DNA of 64,000 nucleotides from Symbiotaphrina buchneri (taxonomy: Eukaryota; Ascomycota; Symbiotaphrinales; Symbiotaphrinaceae): positions 682,001 to 746,000 of the forward strand of contig BCIG01000013.1 of assembly GCA_001599915.1 (NCBI GenBank), written 5' to 3'. The notes beneath the pieces were generated by a model that had not been told where the DNA came from, searched no databases, and was given only the letters and a program-made list of their open reading frames with translations. The translations under genes and the position numbers were made by a program. Below are positions 45,701 through 57,066 of the stretch, piece after piece (the stretch's first letter is position 1; every line of letters begins with the position of its first letter).

Positions 45701-48069
45701 CCAAGCGTTCACATTCTGCGATGATACATGGTAAAGCGAGATAGGTCTCCTCCCCGAGCTCCGCCCCATCAACATTGCTGCATGGTACCTCAGTGCTGGA
45801 AATTTCGCCGATAACATTATTATTATCTTCCAGGCGAGGCTCGTAGAATTTCCAGTGTGCCTGCAATGCTCCCACCAACTTCTCAGGGCATGCTTCAATG
45901 ATGTGCTCGAATATGGGTGATAGTTCAACTTCGCACTCATGATGGATAAGTTGAGGATATGAGCGGACGCCTCCGACTCCTTCCAGCCATGAATGCCACG
46001 ATCTGCGGAAGAGAGACTCGCCTGGAGGGACGGCATCGATGTAATCATGGTGTATGAAATGAACCAATGATCTTTCCTCGGCCAAAGCAATGCCGTGGGC
46101 AAGTTTTTTAACACCGTACTCGTCTTCCGACTCAAAGTACAAATCATCAATTATCAAGCCCCGGTTATTCAGACGGTTTTCACGGTACACAGGGGTACAG
46201 TTCTGATCCATTATGTAGATCTGCGGTGGTAACTCACGTACCTCTCCAGGTAAGTGCCCGTAGAGGTAACGCAGATGGGAAACGGAGGATTGTAAATTGA
46301 CAGCGCCGGGTCTGTCGTATCTTTCGTTTATGGCGCGTATCACCTGCTCGTTAGACACGTTGGTGACCCCAAGCTTCCAGAATAAATCCTGCTGCTCGTA
46401 GGAAGCAAGTGCTTCCGGATCTACAATTCGAAGCTCGAGATCCTCTGGGACTGGGACGCCCCTGAGGGTGGGAAAGTATATCTCTCCATCATCGGGAGAC
46501 CCAGCTCCGCCGCCACGTAAGGGGACTATTTTCATGGCTGAGAGCAATCCTAATGCGGTATCTTTCCAAAGTTCTATAGCATAGAGTAACAGCTTTGCGG
46601 CCTGGAGATGCCAGACCCCAGATTTTTCGTTTGAGAGCAATCGGGGAGATGTACTCTCCAGGTCCTCTCGAACCAGTCGCATTAGGTAGTTGCACTTTGT
46701 TCCCATGAGACCAAGCTCGGATAGACTTTGAATATCGGTTGCAGAATAATCCAAGGATGCGTAATAAGCCCCATCCCACATCTCAAATAAAGGCTGATCG
46801 TTCTCATCACGCATCTGTTGCAACAGATACATAGCTTCCTCCGGGCGGCACAGCCTGCCGCCTCTGCCCAGCGTCCGAATGATTTTGTTGCCTCTCAAAC
46901 AGTCCATAATCTCGGGACGTAACTCTGCCCAAAACTCGTCGGATACGTGGTCCGTAGGTAGGTACCGCATCCAGGTGAATTGAAGCTTTGGGTGATCGCA
47001 AAATTCAAGAACGGCAGCCCGGAATGTCTCTGCAACGCCGCGGCGGATGGCTTTGTTTCTCTCGGAGTGGAAGATATCTTCTCGACTTGCCTGAGTAACG
47101 AAATCCGATTGGATCAAGAACTTTGGTCATTTAGAAAGCTTTTTTCGATGATATGCTACAAAGGGTCACTTACATTGAATCCGGCATGGCGAAGTGGTAG
47201 AAAGGCGTAGACTTGTTGCTTTTTGATGATGGGCACGAAGGAGTCTGTCATTGGGAAAGCAAGCACAACCTCTGCTTCATGCACGTCTTTTCGGGCATCG
47301 TAGGCAGGCAGATCTTTCAACAAACGCTTCGTGACATGATAGAACGACTTCGCCGTCTGAATTGGGAAGCCCGTACCTGTTGTAGTGTTTAAGACCCCTA
47401 GTTTTGTCGTTTCGTCATACTTATAGCGATACTCCACATCATGCAATGGTTGACCCGGTATGTTCACTCGGACCGTCAGCTTCCTAAGCTTTTTTAGAAA
47501 GAGTGTCAAGGTAGTCGGGAGGTTAATAAAGTCGGCCACACAGCGCTCGATGTCCACTTTCTTATCCAAGGTCAATGTCATGCGAGTATTGACATCGGGA
47601 GGAAGCGCGTCAAAATCACAGGCAATCGGTGTTATCATACCGAGCCCAGACACGTCCTCGTTGTCGAAAGCAAAGGAGAAAGGCTCAGATTGAATGTGCA
47701 CTCTTGATGCAAGTTTGAAGACCGATTTGAATCCAATACCCTTCTCGCCGATATATCCTCCAGTAGATGTCTTGGTGCTGTTTCCAGTACTGCAAATGGC
47801 TCTCACGTTGGCTTCCGTAAACCCGTCTTCATTACTATCAACCACGATCCTGTCGGGGGAGACAGCGAAGCTGATATAGGGGTCCTGGCGGGCAGCTTCA
47901 GCACGTGTATACATGTTGTCCTCGGCGTTCTGTATGAGCTCGTAAATGAACCGTGTATCTTTCGAGTAGAGATTCCTGGCGAGACTTCAGAGAGTAAGTA
48001 ACAAGACAGGCGAGATGCTACAAAATGGAGCCTCGAGTCCCAGGTATCGTTTGCATAGTATATATCCAC
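42717..48069 (-). CDS. Giant HATPase protein, NO VEIN/sacsin type, probably frame-broken
   Basis: A multi-exon gene of about 1650 codons. The N-terminal Bergerat (HSP90-like) ATPase fold is clear: YSKDTRFIYELIQNAEDN (about 47970-47917), DSNEDGFTEANV and GGYIGEKGIGFKSVFKLASR. A long helical body follows (FNFLIQSDFVTQASREDI, WGFLAIFGVGTDLNAQFYLD). The C-terminus has the NO VEIN-type domain RDKRIGAAGELYV, ETADVVYRDTDGKLTDFLIE, NYYLEVKTT and SDLYIIFRVFDL, with the last exon 42717-42914. Many short introns splice in frame (for example 44396 region, 45415-45457). Near 45545, in an ATATAT tract, the coding pattern changes frame with no usable intron. A second change near 43680 can be bridged by a GTCCGT..AG intron. 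The first exon is unresolved: the frame before NLYSKD is closed and the upstream sequence is AT-rich. Function in fungi is unknown; plant NOV affects vascular development. Confidence 0.75.
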
Positions 48070-48459
48070 GATAGTTGTTTTCTTTCTGTTACTGGCTAGA
48101 GGTAGAAAGATATGCCTAAACCTGATGTTATAGGGATAGGGGTTGTATTGCCCTCTAGTTGGGTATATATGATAGGGAATTGGACCCTACTGACCGTTGC
48201 TATCCACCTCTTTCAAGCTTCTAGATTAGTAACACTATCATATATCCTTGTACTGTATTTATAAAGCAACCTCCATGATCAGATCATAAGACTCCATATC
48301 TGGAGACAACTTAACCTTTGAGCTCAATCTTAACTTCGTCTGAAGAGTACTAGTTTCAGCACCATGTTAAGGTATTGAGCTCGCGCTGGAGTTGATTTGT
48401 ATGATATATGATGTTCACGACCAATTATACTAGTTCATTGGTTCTATCCTATAATCAAT
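48070..48459. other. AT-rich spacer
   Basis: About 390 bp of AT-rich DNA lies upstream of the giant gene. I found no coding exon that supplies its missing N-terminus. Confidence 0.4.
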
Positions 48460-49807
48460 CTATTGTATACCCTTCCTTCTAGCTTCAGATGCAACCTGTA
48501 TAATCTCGTCCGCGGCTCTATCTGCGCCATCAAATGCAATGCCCGTCCCATCAGGTTTCCTCCCACTCTCCCTCGTCGCAGTTCCTATCAAATCCAAACA
48601 TCTCTTCCACTGCCCATGCTCGAACTCCTCTTTGCTCATCTCCGCACACCTGCCCGATTTCCGCATCATGGCCTCCAAGCCCTCCTCTTCCACTCCAAAC
48701 CCCTCTCTTCGAACATATATGAGAGGCCTATCCGCGACAATACACTCGCTGCACGTTCCATAGCCCAACTTTCCCAGAACGGCTGTTGCGGCGTACGTCA
48801 CATCGGGCATGTACGCATTGGAAGGGATGGGGAAGATGTTTTTCGGCTGGCTATCTGCCGAAGAAGGGTTCGATGAAGCCGTGGCCGTCGTATACATGAC
48901 GCACCAACCCTCCGGCAGGTCTTTCGTGAGGCTGGAAGTGCTGAAAGGTTGGAATCCAAAACTGACGAGGAGGATTTTCTTGGACGCGATGACCTCTTCG
49001 GGGATATTGAGCCCTCGCAGAATAAGTTCACGGGAAGAGCATTGTATAGGCCGCGTGACTAGGGGGATGTCGCGGATGGCAGCAAAGGCCGGCATGCGAG
49101 TTGCTCCAGGAAGTCGGAGGAGCAAGCTGGCTTGCGTGTAGTCGTCCGTGACTTGCTGGATCAGTGCTTGCTCTTCCTTTGTCATCCTAGGTCGAGAATC
49201 GTCCGCGTTGCCATTGCCCTCACTCTCATCCGCAAACAGTCCGCGGTAGATCTCGTCGAACGTAAAATTCGTCACTAGAATGGCAGGGATGCCACATCTT
49301 TTCGCTGCCGTACTACATGCCTGATCAACCTCGTTCCGGCCACCTGGACATATCGTGGGGACCGAAGCAGGCTTGATAAGTTACTTACCATGGCAGAAAC
49401 GGGGCATCGACCACAATGGCATCCGCTTCTATCTTCTTCAACCAGCTGACTTCGTTCTCTATCAGGCCCTCCCTGCGCCCAAGCAGTTCAGCCAAGTTCT
49501 TCACGCTGGCATCCGTATCGATCTTATAAGCAAGAGCCTGCACGACCTTCGCCTCGAGATCTGGCACAGCGCGGAAGCGCGCGCGGGGGCTTTCACGGAC
49601 GGGTGGGTCAAATGCGGCATGGGAGGCGTTGGTGATGATGTGGACGATGTGATTCCGTTCAAGAAGGGCGAGGATGACGCGCGAGGCCCGTGTGGCGTGG
49701 CCCCATCCTATGCCTTGTCAGTCTACAATGAATTGTTCAAGATGAGAGCATCGGCTACCGTGGCCCGAGATGTAGTAGCATATCGTCAACTGGGAACTGG
49801 TCGACAT
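48460..49807 (-). CDS. Glycosyltransferase-like protein (L-arabinokinase N-terminal type)
   Basis: About 406 aa from exons 49759-49807, 49389-49707 and 48460-49312 (minus strand). The first splice, after 49 nt, builds the UDP-sugar-transferase-like nucleotide loop YYISGHGWGHATRASRVILA at residues 11-30. NHIVHIITNA, VSWLKKIEADAIVVDAPFLP, CGIPAILVTNFTFDEIY, SKKILLVSFGFQ and LGKLGYGTCSECIVADRPLI (the acceptor/donor glycine-rich segment of GT1/GT28 folds) and IYVRREGF follow. The same arrangement forms the N-terminal half of plant L-arabinokinase; here no GHMP-kinase domain follows. The acceptor of the second intron was chosen at 49313-49315 because it alone keeps frame and gives the conserved Cys. 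Stand-alone fungal copies are uncharacterised, so sugar specificity is unknown. It is divergent from the P450 gene. Confidence 0.78.
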
Positions 49808-50472
49808 CCCGCAATCGCGAGATAAGATGGGATGACGTTTGGTAGAGAGATTCAATAATGTATCGGCAACGATGATAGTCTATCGTCACGCTATTACGCT
49901 AATGTAAGGTTTTCCGCGCTAGGCAGGTTTAGGAGCAGCCAGGAGAAACCGAAAACTTCCACAATTTAGTATTATTTGGTCAAGTGATTTGCATAGGACG
50001 AGACGTAAATGCCTCTTCTCAGGTAGACTGATGTTGACGATGGATAGGGTGAGAGCCAGTAATGGTTCCTACAACCAATGTGGATCGGTTGGATTGGCCA
50101 TTGATTGAACCATGGGAAAGGGGAGCAGAACAAAATGTCAAGACAACTGCAACCTTATTTTTTGCTGGAACGCGATATTTTCTACCTTGGCTGTCGCAAA
50201 ACAACAAGGATACAGACACTTTGCCCTCTTCAGAAGGGCAATAAAAGGAATGGAACTACGGCTGATCCGCGCGGGGAAGGTTTTCGGTGGTCAGCAATGC
50301 AGCTCTTCATGCAGCACCCCAGCTAGGGCTTATTCGACATTACATCGCGTGTTCCAAACAAACCACGCTGTTTAGGAGCAAGGTCATATATATAGTAAGC
50401 ATTACGGCACTCCCTCTTTCCTGCCGTTTTTCTGCTGGTTGTCAATCAATACATCGCAAGACCAACCAAGTC
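49808..50472. promoter_or_regulatory. Divergent promoter region (glycosyltransferase-like / P450)
   Basis: A 665-bp spacer between two outward-reading genes. An open frame runs upstream of the P450 ATG from 50287 but does not resemble P450 sequence; the ATG at 50473 directly precedes the membrane-anchor region. Confidence 0.4.
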
Positions 50473-52292
50473 ATGGCGCTCAAGCGTATATTCGCGAGAG
50501 ACAGCATCAAGAGCGCTGTACTCGCGCAGATCGAGTCTTCCCTCCTCTGCCACTTCTTACCCACGCACTGCGTCTCTCCAACTCGGACCTTCCTCGCACT
50601 CTTCACCATCCAGTACCTGCTCTTCAAAACCTACACCCTCATACTCTACCCATTCTTCCTCTCTCCTCTCCGGCACCTCCCCGGTCCGCACGGCAACATC
50701 CCCCTGCTGGGGCAAGTTCCCAAATCCCTAACCAGCGTCCCCGGTCGGCCACAGATAGGCTGGGTGCAATCCGACCCAGACGCCTCACTAATTCGGTATC
50801 TCGGGCTAGGCAACAGCGAGACCGTGCTGCTAGTCAGCCTGGACGCGCACAGGGAGTTCTTCCAGGCACCGCGTTGCTACGACTTCGTCAAGCCGCGCTT
50901 CTTCGCGCGCATCGTCGGCGAGATCACTGGAAAGGGGCTGCTATTCGCCGAGGGCGACGAGCACCGCGCCCAGCGGCGTTTACTAGCGGGGCCATTTGCG
51001 CGAAACAACGTAAAGAACCTGGTGCCCGTGTTTGCGGCCAAGGCGGGAGAGCTGGTTGCTGTGCTTGAGAAGGAGATTGGCGAGGCGGGCGCGCAGGCGG
51101 AGCTGGATATCGCCGAGCGGCTGACGCAGGTCACGCTGGATGTAGTTGGCCGAGCGGTGCTGGGGATTGAGTTGCGCTGTTTAGCAGGCTCGAGCCCGTT
51201 CGCCGAGGCGTATAAGACCGTGTTTGAGTTTAGTCCGCTCGCGCAGCTGATGTTGGTGCTGAACCAATTCGTGCCGATCAGGAAGTGGTTGCCGATTAAG
51301 GTCAACCGTGACTTTGTGCGCGCAAATGCGGAAGTTAGAAGGATGCTGAGGGAATTAGTACGGGAGAGGAAGAGGACTGTGGCGCTTGCTGGACCGGTTG
51401 ATGACGGAGCGAGAGAGGCCGAGGGGAACAGAAAGGCCCAGCGAAATGGGAAGGGGACAGCTGGTAGAGATGTGTTGACGTTGATGATTGAGGAGACGGC
51501 CAAGAAGGGAAATTCTTGTACAGAAGATGATATACTGGGCCATGTGAGCCTCCACTTCTCTAAACGCACTCTCCTCTCGAGTGTTTTGCTGATATAGTGC
51601 TAGTTGCTCAACTTTATGTCCGCTGGCCATGAAACAACCGCCACAGTCCTGTCCTGGGCCGTCTTCGAGCTGGCCTCTCGTCCCGAGATGCAGACACGCT
51701 TGCGCAATGAGATCTTATCGGCTCTGCCGCCTTCAGACGACCGAGAAGAGCTCACCTTAGATGACGTCGACGCCCTACCGTATCTCAATAACCTCTTGCG
51801 AGAAGTTACACGCGTCTATTCTCCAAGTAGGCTTGACTCGAATCTTGATCCCCTTGCCTCAAGATCCCTTGTTCGAGCAGGCGACTGACGTAATGATGTA
51901 CTCCAGGCGTCTCCATCCCCCGCGAAGCCGCACAGACCGTAACACTGGCCGGACAAGTCATTCCCGCTGGCACAACCGTAGCCTGCTTCCAGCACTCGCT
52001 GCACTTCAATCCCAGCATCTGGGGACCAGACGCCGAGACATTCGACCCAGACCGGTGGGACCATCTCCCGGAGACGGCCAAAGATCCGTTCGCATTGCAG
52101 TCTTTCAGTTCAGGGCTAAGGGTGTGCCCGGGCAAAGCGTTTGCACTGGCCGAGATTAAGGTTATCCTGGTGCACTTGATAAGGAGGATTGAGTTTGTGG
52201 AGGTTGTGGGCGAGGTGAAACCCAAGAAAGGAGGCTTGACGTGCAGTCCGGATGGAGGCGTGAGGGTGAAGGTGAGGGAGGTGGTGGCTTGA
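50473..52292 (+). CDS. Cytochrome P450 monooxygenase
   Basis: A microsomal haem-thiolate monooxygenase of about 559 aa, from exons 50473-51543, 51604-51826 and 51907-52292. The N-terminal anchor is the hydrophobic stretch FLALFTIQYLLFKTYTLILY followed by the proline hinge HLPGPHGNIPLLGQ. The oxygen-binding helix I is FMSAGHETTATVLSWAVFEL, with the A-G-x-E-T consensus. The K-helix E-x-x-R is in LREVTRVYSP, the PERF-type motif is FDPDRWD, and the haem ligand loop is FSSGLRVCPGKAFALAE with the cysteine ligand. All catalytic landmarks are present and the length is normal (slightly long, with an insert near residues 305-335). The family number cannot be given from motifs alone. It is convergent with the Zn2Cys6 regulator, with 119 bp between stops, and divergent from the glycosyltransferase-like gene. 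Confidence 0.9.
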
Positions 52293-52411
52293 TAATGTGT
52301 ATTCTCCTATGAGCTGAAAATGGTGCGTATCCCTTTCATTGTCTGTGCTGGATGCCCACATGTCGGAGACCATGATGGGATTTCGAAAAAGAGGTGGCTC
52401 GCGAGGTCTGC

Positions 52412-54980
52412 TCATCCAGGAAAGATATCGTCGAAATTCTCCAGTCCAGATGAAAAGTCGAGGTCGAAATCCGGTATGACATTGAACTCATTCAACTCCA
52501 TCGGAAAAGAGCTGAACAAGTCCGCAAAGTCCTGTTGATGGTCATTTCCCACATCTCCCGCCACGGTCGCCGGAGCTCCTTGCACATCTTCTTGCTCCAC
52601 ATCCCTTATCTCAACCCCGCTCTTACCTCCTTGACCCTGCCACAAGCGCTCCCACTCTCTAAAGTGGTCATACTCGCTTCCACTCGCGCCTCTGCTCTGG
52701 GCCTCTCCGCACCTACCCTCCACAGCCCCATCGGCAGCGACGGCATTCTCACCCACCTTCCTCACGGCCTTCTCCAGCGCCTCAATAACCCTCGCCTCGC
52801 TCCTAGCCAAGCCATCACCACTAGCCATGACCCTAGTGACCCTCAGTCCCCGCTCCAGCCAGTTCCCGACCTGCTCGCTCCGGCGCCGCAGGCCCTCTGC
52901 AAGCAAGACCAGCATCGCCGCGCGACAGCTCGTGAACTCCGTGCTGTAACTTGCGCGTGCTAGACCGACGCGGTCGCGCAGCTGTTCGCACAGCTCGATC
53001 GTTTCGAAAGCGGCGCTGACGCTGTCGGCGCGGAGGAGCTCTGTGCTGTTGCGGTAGAGTGAATGGGATTTGCTTGTTGCCGATGTGGCTCCTGAACGAG
53101 GCGGCGTGCTCAGGAGGAAAGGTCGACCGAGGAAGAGCCGCGTGTGCCAGTAGTGGAGGTCTAGATGAGCATTCAGGCGGAAGAGGCTGGTTCGGGTTTC
53201 GGCGTCGCGGCAGTAGGCGAGCCGTGAAAGAGAATCCCACCATTTGATGAGGTCGAGGCGCAGGGAGAGTAGGGCGGCAAAATGAGATGGGCGTTGGGTC
53301 TTACGGAGGAGGTTGCTGGATTGGCGTCATCAGGGAATGGGGCCAAGGCGGGGTCTGTTTGGAGGGGTGGTTTGGGCTTACATCTCACTCGCGATCCGCT
53401 CCAGCACGAGTGTCAACTCGATTAGGGCGGATTGGTTGGCGAAATTGGACATGCCGCTGTGGGGCCGCAGTTCAGGGAGATCAAAAGGGCGGTCAGTGTC
53501 GACTTCGCTCTGTGAGATGGTGCTTGGGCGACCGTGGAGGATGCTGATTCTCCTATGGAAGCGTCAGCTTGTTACGTAACAGCCGGCTCCTGGTTTCCTG
53601 TTTCTTGCTCACTTCTCCATGGTATACACGGTCCACCAGACACGGTTACGGACTTCTCGTGTCCGGGCACTTATTGAGCCGTGTACCGACTTGCGGTGCA
53701 TCCCATTGCGAATGGCCAGGTTGAGAGCAAGGCCGAGATACGTGTATGCTAGGCCCGGGGTGTCGAACGGGAGCGCGTAGATGCCCAGGAGCAAGCATGT
53801 CTGCACACTCTCCAGCGAGGCGGTGCTTACCACATCTGCTAGTAAAGCACAAGCATGCTGATAGAATTTCTGTCCCACACCATCCTCGGCTGCGGAAGTT
53901 GTATGCAGCGTCCCCTCGGCGATCCTGGTGCCGTTGGGTTTCTCCGTATCCATGTGGGTAAACTGTGTGCCGATTGCGAGGATCAGAACGAGAATGCATA
54001 GTGAAGGGGCTTCGTCTCCGGAGATGCTGGGCTGCGCGTAGAATCCCTCGATCTTTTCGTGCAGCCAGTCCTCGCCCACATAGAAGTCGTTGGTCTGGGC
54101 GTATCTGAAGAAACAGCGTACGAGGTAGTCCGTCACTCGTCTTGGAGGTAGGCAGTCCCGGCATGCCTGCAGAGCTGGTGATGGGAGTTGCAAATGCAGT
54201 TCTTGCGACGACGTCGATTCCGGCGCATTTGCAGGCTCCTGTTTTTCCATCCTTTAGCAAGACTGCATTTCTCATACGAACTATCACATACCTCAGGGAT
54301 CACAGCATTCAACTTCTCCGTGACCGAGCGTTTGATCCTCTGTGCGAGATTCCACAGCGAGTACTCCCCAGAATATTCTACAACAACCTCAGCGAGCAAT
54401 CCACATTTGAAGGAGGCAGGGGGGATGGTAACTCACGGGCAGCATTCTCCGAGACCACATTCACACTAAAGTCTTCTTCCTCCATCTCAATCCCCTCGGG
54501 GTCTGTGCCAATCTCATTGCCGCTGTCCCCATGCCTCTGGCCCGCATTTTCGTCTGGCGTCGTGCTTTCCATCCTCTCCGCCAGCGCCCGCAACGCATCC
54601 ACATCCATGGGGACATTACCCAGCGACGCGACAAGAATCCGTTCCATATACCTCACACGCTGCACCGCCGCACTCTCATCGCCGCCTTCGAGCCCATCGC
54701 CCATGTCGTTGGCTCCCAGGCCACCATAACCTACGCGGCGTTTCTTCCGCAGCGCCCCCGCCGTCTCAGCGAAGCTGTACCCGCAATCACGCTCATGCCG
54801 CGTCTTGACGCATCGCGAGCATGGCAAATGGCCATCACATTTCTCTTTCAGACGGCGGCAGACGTCACATGCGCGGATGGTTCTTTTGCGCCGCTCTGGT
54901 GGAACCCTGGGGCGCGGTTTGCGGCCGGTTGTTGATGGTTGGGGCGATGTCGATAGAGATCCGTTGGCGAGTGAGGACAT
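52412..54980 (-). CDS. Zn2Cys6 transcription factor
   Basis: About 776 aa from exons 54437-54980, 54292-54377, 53613-54238, 53382-53552 and 52412-53315 (minus strand); all four introns keep frame. The zinc cluster has C38, C41, C48, C54, C57 and C66 (C2C6C5C2C8C) between basic stretches (PPERRKRTIRA and LRKKRRVGY). An acidic linker follows, then the fungal_trans domain: VTDYLVRCFFRYAQTNDFYV, LESVQTCLLLGIYALPF, YTYLGLALNLAIRNGMHR, NRVWWTVYTMEK and RISILHGRPSTISQSEVDT. The C-terminus is acidic and phenylalanine-rich (DFDLDFSSGLENFDDIFPG), typical of an activation domain. It lies tail-to-tail with the P450 gene, so it could regulate that gene or its neighbours (inference). Confidence 0.88.
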
Positions 54981-55320
54981 CTTCTTGGGAGCATCATGGA
55001 GCCATTATGGAGCTTCGCTCGGTCACCTGTCTGCTCTAATTTCTGTTCGGCCAGCTCCTGCAACGAGGACCGCGTGCTGCGGATTCGTCGTCGTGGTGGA
55101 ATCTGGAAGGTTAGAGGAATGATCTGTTTAGTCGTTCTGAGGGGTGCGCGCGGCAGTGCCAGATGTACGCAGGGATATCATGGCATCGGGATATGGAAAT
55201 ACTTTTCAAATGGATATCACGACACGAATGTCAATAAAAGAAATTCAAGGCTGCCTGGAATCATCCCATTCTATTTTTTGAGGACCCTGCATGAGCGATA
55301 TCTCAGTTGCTGCATCTTCC
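54981..55320. other. Short spacer
   Basis: The promoter side of the Zn2Cys6 gene and the 3' flank of the APH-like kinase gene. No gene is seen. Confidence 0.5.
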
Positions 55321-56277
55321 TCACCAAGCCCAAGAACTAGCCGTCAAATTAAACCTCGCCTTCTCCGCCTTCAGCTCCTCCAAAAACTCCTCCCCACCCA
55401 GTTCCATCACAAAACCCCACCACCAGTGATCCCGCGTGGCCACCAGCACCGCCGTCGTGTACTCCCAATAACTCGGATACCAGCCCGCCGCCTCCCAATC
55501 CAAGAATCCCGAAATATGACCGTCGTGGAACAAGATATTGTGGTGTTTGAGATCTCCGTGCGTGAAGACGATCGGGTGGCTCTTCTCCTCCATCGTTTTG
55601 GCCTGTGTGAGATGCCGCTGGAAGGCTTCTGGCTTTAGAGACAGGCTCGATGCGGTGCTGAGCATTGCGGAGTTGAAGGCTTGTTCGCCTACGCAGGGCT
55701 CCAGCTTGTGAAGCGGGATGCGGACACTTCTAATTGCGGTCCCGGCGATGGAGCAGATCGTGTCTCCGCTACCCCGCAGGTTGCGCCATTTCCGCATCGT
55801 CTCCAGCATCGTACGCATCTCCAGCAGCGCGGAGTCTTTATCTGCTTCGCTTAAGGTCTTGTAAACCTGGCCCAGCTCGGCACCGGGCAGACGCGTCATG
55901 ATAATGGAGAAAGGCGCGTGTGGCTTGTCGGGATGCTCGCCCACGGAGATGACTTTTGGAACGGGGAAGCCCGCCGCACGAGCTACTTTCATGGCCTGCA
56001 CTTCTTCTAGACGTGTCCCATCGGATCGCTTCAGAACCAGCCCGAACGGAAGCGGCAAAATCTCTCTATCGAATTTCACGCCGAACCAGGCGCAGTATCG
56101 ACGAGAGAAGTACGCCAGTTTCAGATGGATATAGCCGCATAACAGTCGAAGCCAACCAGGTGGCGGTGTGGGAGTGTCAGGTATCGAGGATGGTAATGGG
56201 ACTGAGCCCAATACCCGATGTGTCCATGTGTAGTGAGGGTGTAGGATCCGTGGGACACACCAGCCCAGCCATGGCAT
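55321..56277 (-). CDS. APH/choline-kinase-like phosphotransferase
   Basis: A second kinase-fold phosphotransferase, about 318 aa from the ATG at 56277 (MPWLGWCVPRIL). An earlier in-frame ATG at 56397 would add 40 residues of poor, non-family sequence. The ATP lysine lies in FGLVLKRSDG, the metal/substrate helix in EEVQAMKVARAAGFPVPKVI, the hinge in SIIMTRLPGAELG, the catalytic loop in FTHGDLKHHNILF and the metal site in GFLDWEAAGWYPSYWEY. All key residues are intact. The tail (WWWGFVMELGGEEFLEELKA) is typical of fungal members. It is distantly related to the copy at 8351-9316, which shares the DWE-x-AGWYP-x-YWEY block. The substrate is unknown. Confidence 0.85.
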   Translation of the reverse strand: MPWLGWCVPRILHPHYTWTHRVLGSVPLPSSIPDTPTPPPGWLRLLCGYIHLKLAYFSRRYCAWFGVKFDREILPLPFGLVLKRSDGTRLEEVQAMKVARAAGFPVPKVISVGEHPDKPHAPFSIIMTRLPGAELGQVYKTLSEADKDSALLEMRTMLETMRKWRNLRGSGDTICSIAGTAIRSVRIPLHKLEPCVGEQAFNSAMLSTASSLSLKPEAFQRHLTQAKTMEEKSHPIVFTHGDLKHHNILFHDGHISGFLDWEAAGWYPSYWEYTTAVLVATRDHWWWGFVMELGGEEFLEELKAEKARFNLTASSWAW

Positions 56278-57066
56278 GTTGGAGACCGTGGATGATTGAT
56301 GACGCCTGCAAATGTCGGAAGACTGACTTGAGATGTTCGACCACTGTGGTTGGAGTAGAGTTGGTGAGGACTTCCAGAAAGCGAGGGACAGTAACACGTC
56401 ACACGTGATATAAATAAGGAAGCAAGATCTGTTGATGTCCTTCTGTGTTGCAGACGACGACCATTCACCAATTTCAGGATGGTGACCAATAGACGTGTGC
56501 TATTGACCAATAGCGTGACACCAGGCACCAACTTGCTGTTGGCATAACAGCACAACTGTTACTCAATGGAACATGCTGCCTTATTCTGTTAACTGGAAGA
56601 TTTGACAGCAAAGTCTAACTATTTATAACTGAATTTGAACGGTAAACACACAGACAGTGACAGAACAGTATAACAACCATAGTAAAACAGAAATAGTAAA
56701 GTAACAACGGTGAGATAGCAACAGTAAGGTGATAACAGTGAGGTAACCATGGGCAGGTAACTCCAGTTAAAGCTTTAGCAAAACTTCCATTCAAATGATA
56801 TAAAAGCCGCAGGCGTCAATTGACCAATTGGCTGTCAAGAGATGATCGGCCGGTTTACTGGGATGAATGCCAATGGCAAGTTGGTGAATGGTCTCGAACG
56901 CATCCGGTGTAGCAGCGCGCATACTCTTTCCTGTGCCACCTACCCACAAGGGCAACTGCCATTCAATTCACGCCTCCTAGAATAGCCATATCGCCACATC
57001 TTCCGTCCAAAACACACTTCCACGCCCAACATCCGGTTACACCACTGTGCTAGCCTCTCCATCAGC
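56278..57066. other. Intergenic with quasi-tandem AACAGT/GGTAA repeats
   Basis: No gene. About 56640-56760 holds imperfect short repeats of the type AACAGTAAGGTGATAACAGTG, and 56485-56515 has two close CCAATAG copies. The last 100 bp form the leader of the small gene at 57067. Confidence 0.45.
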
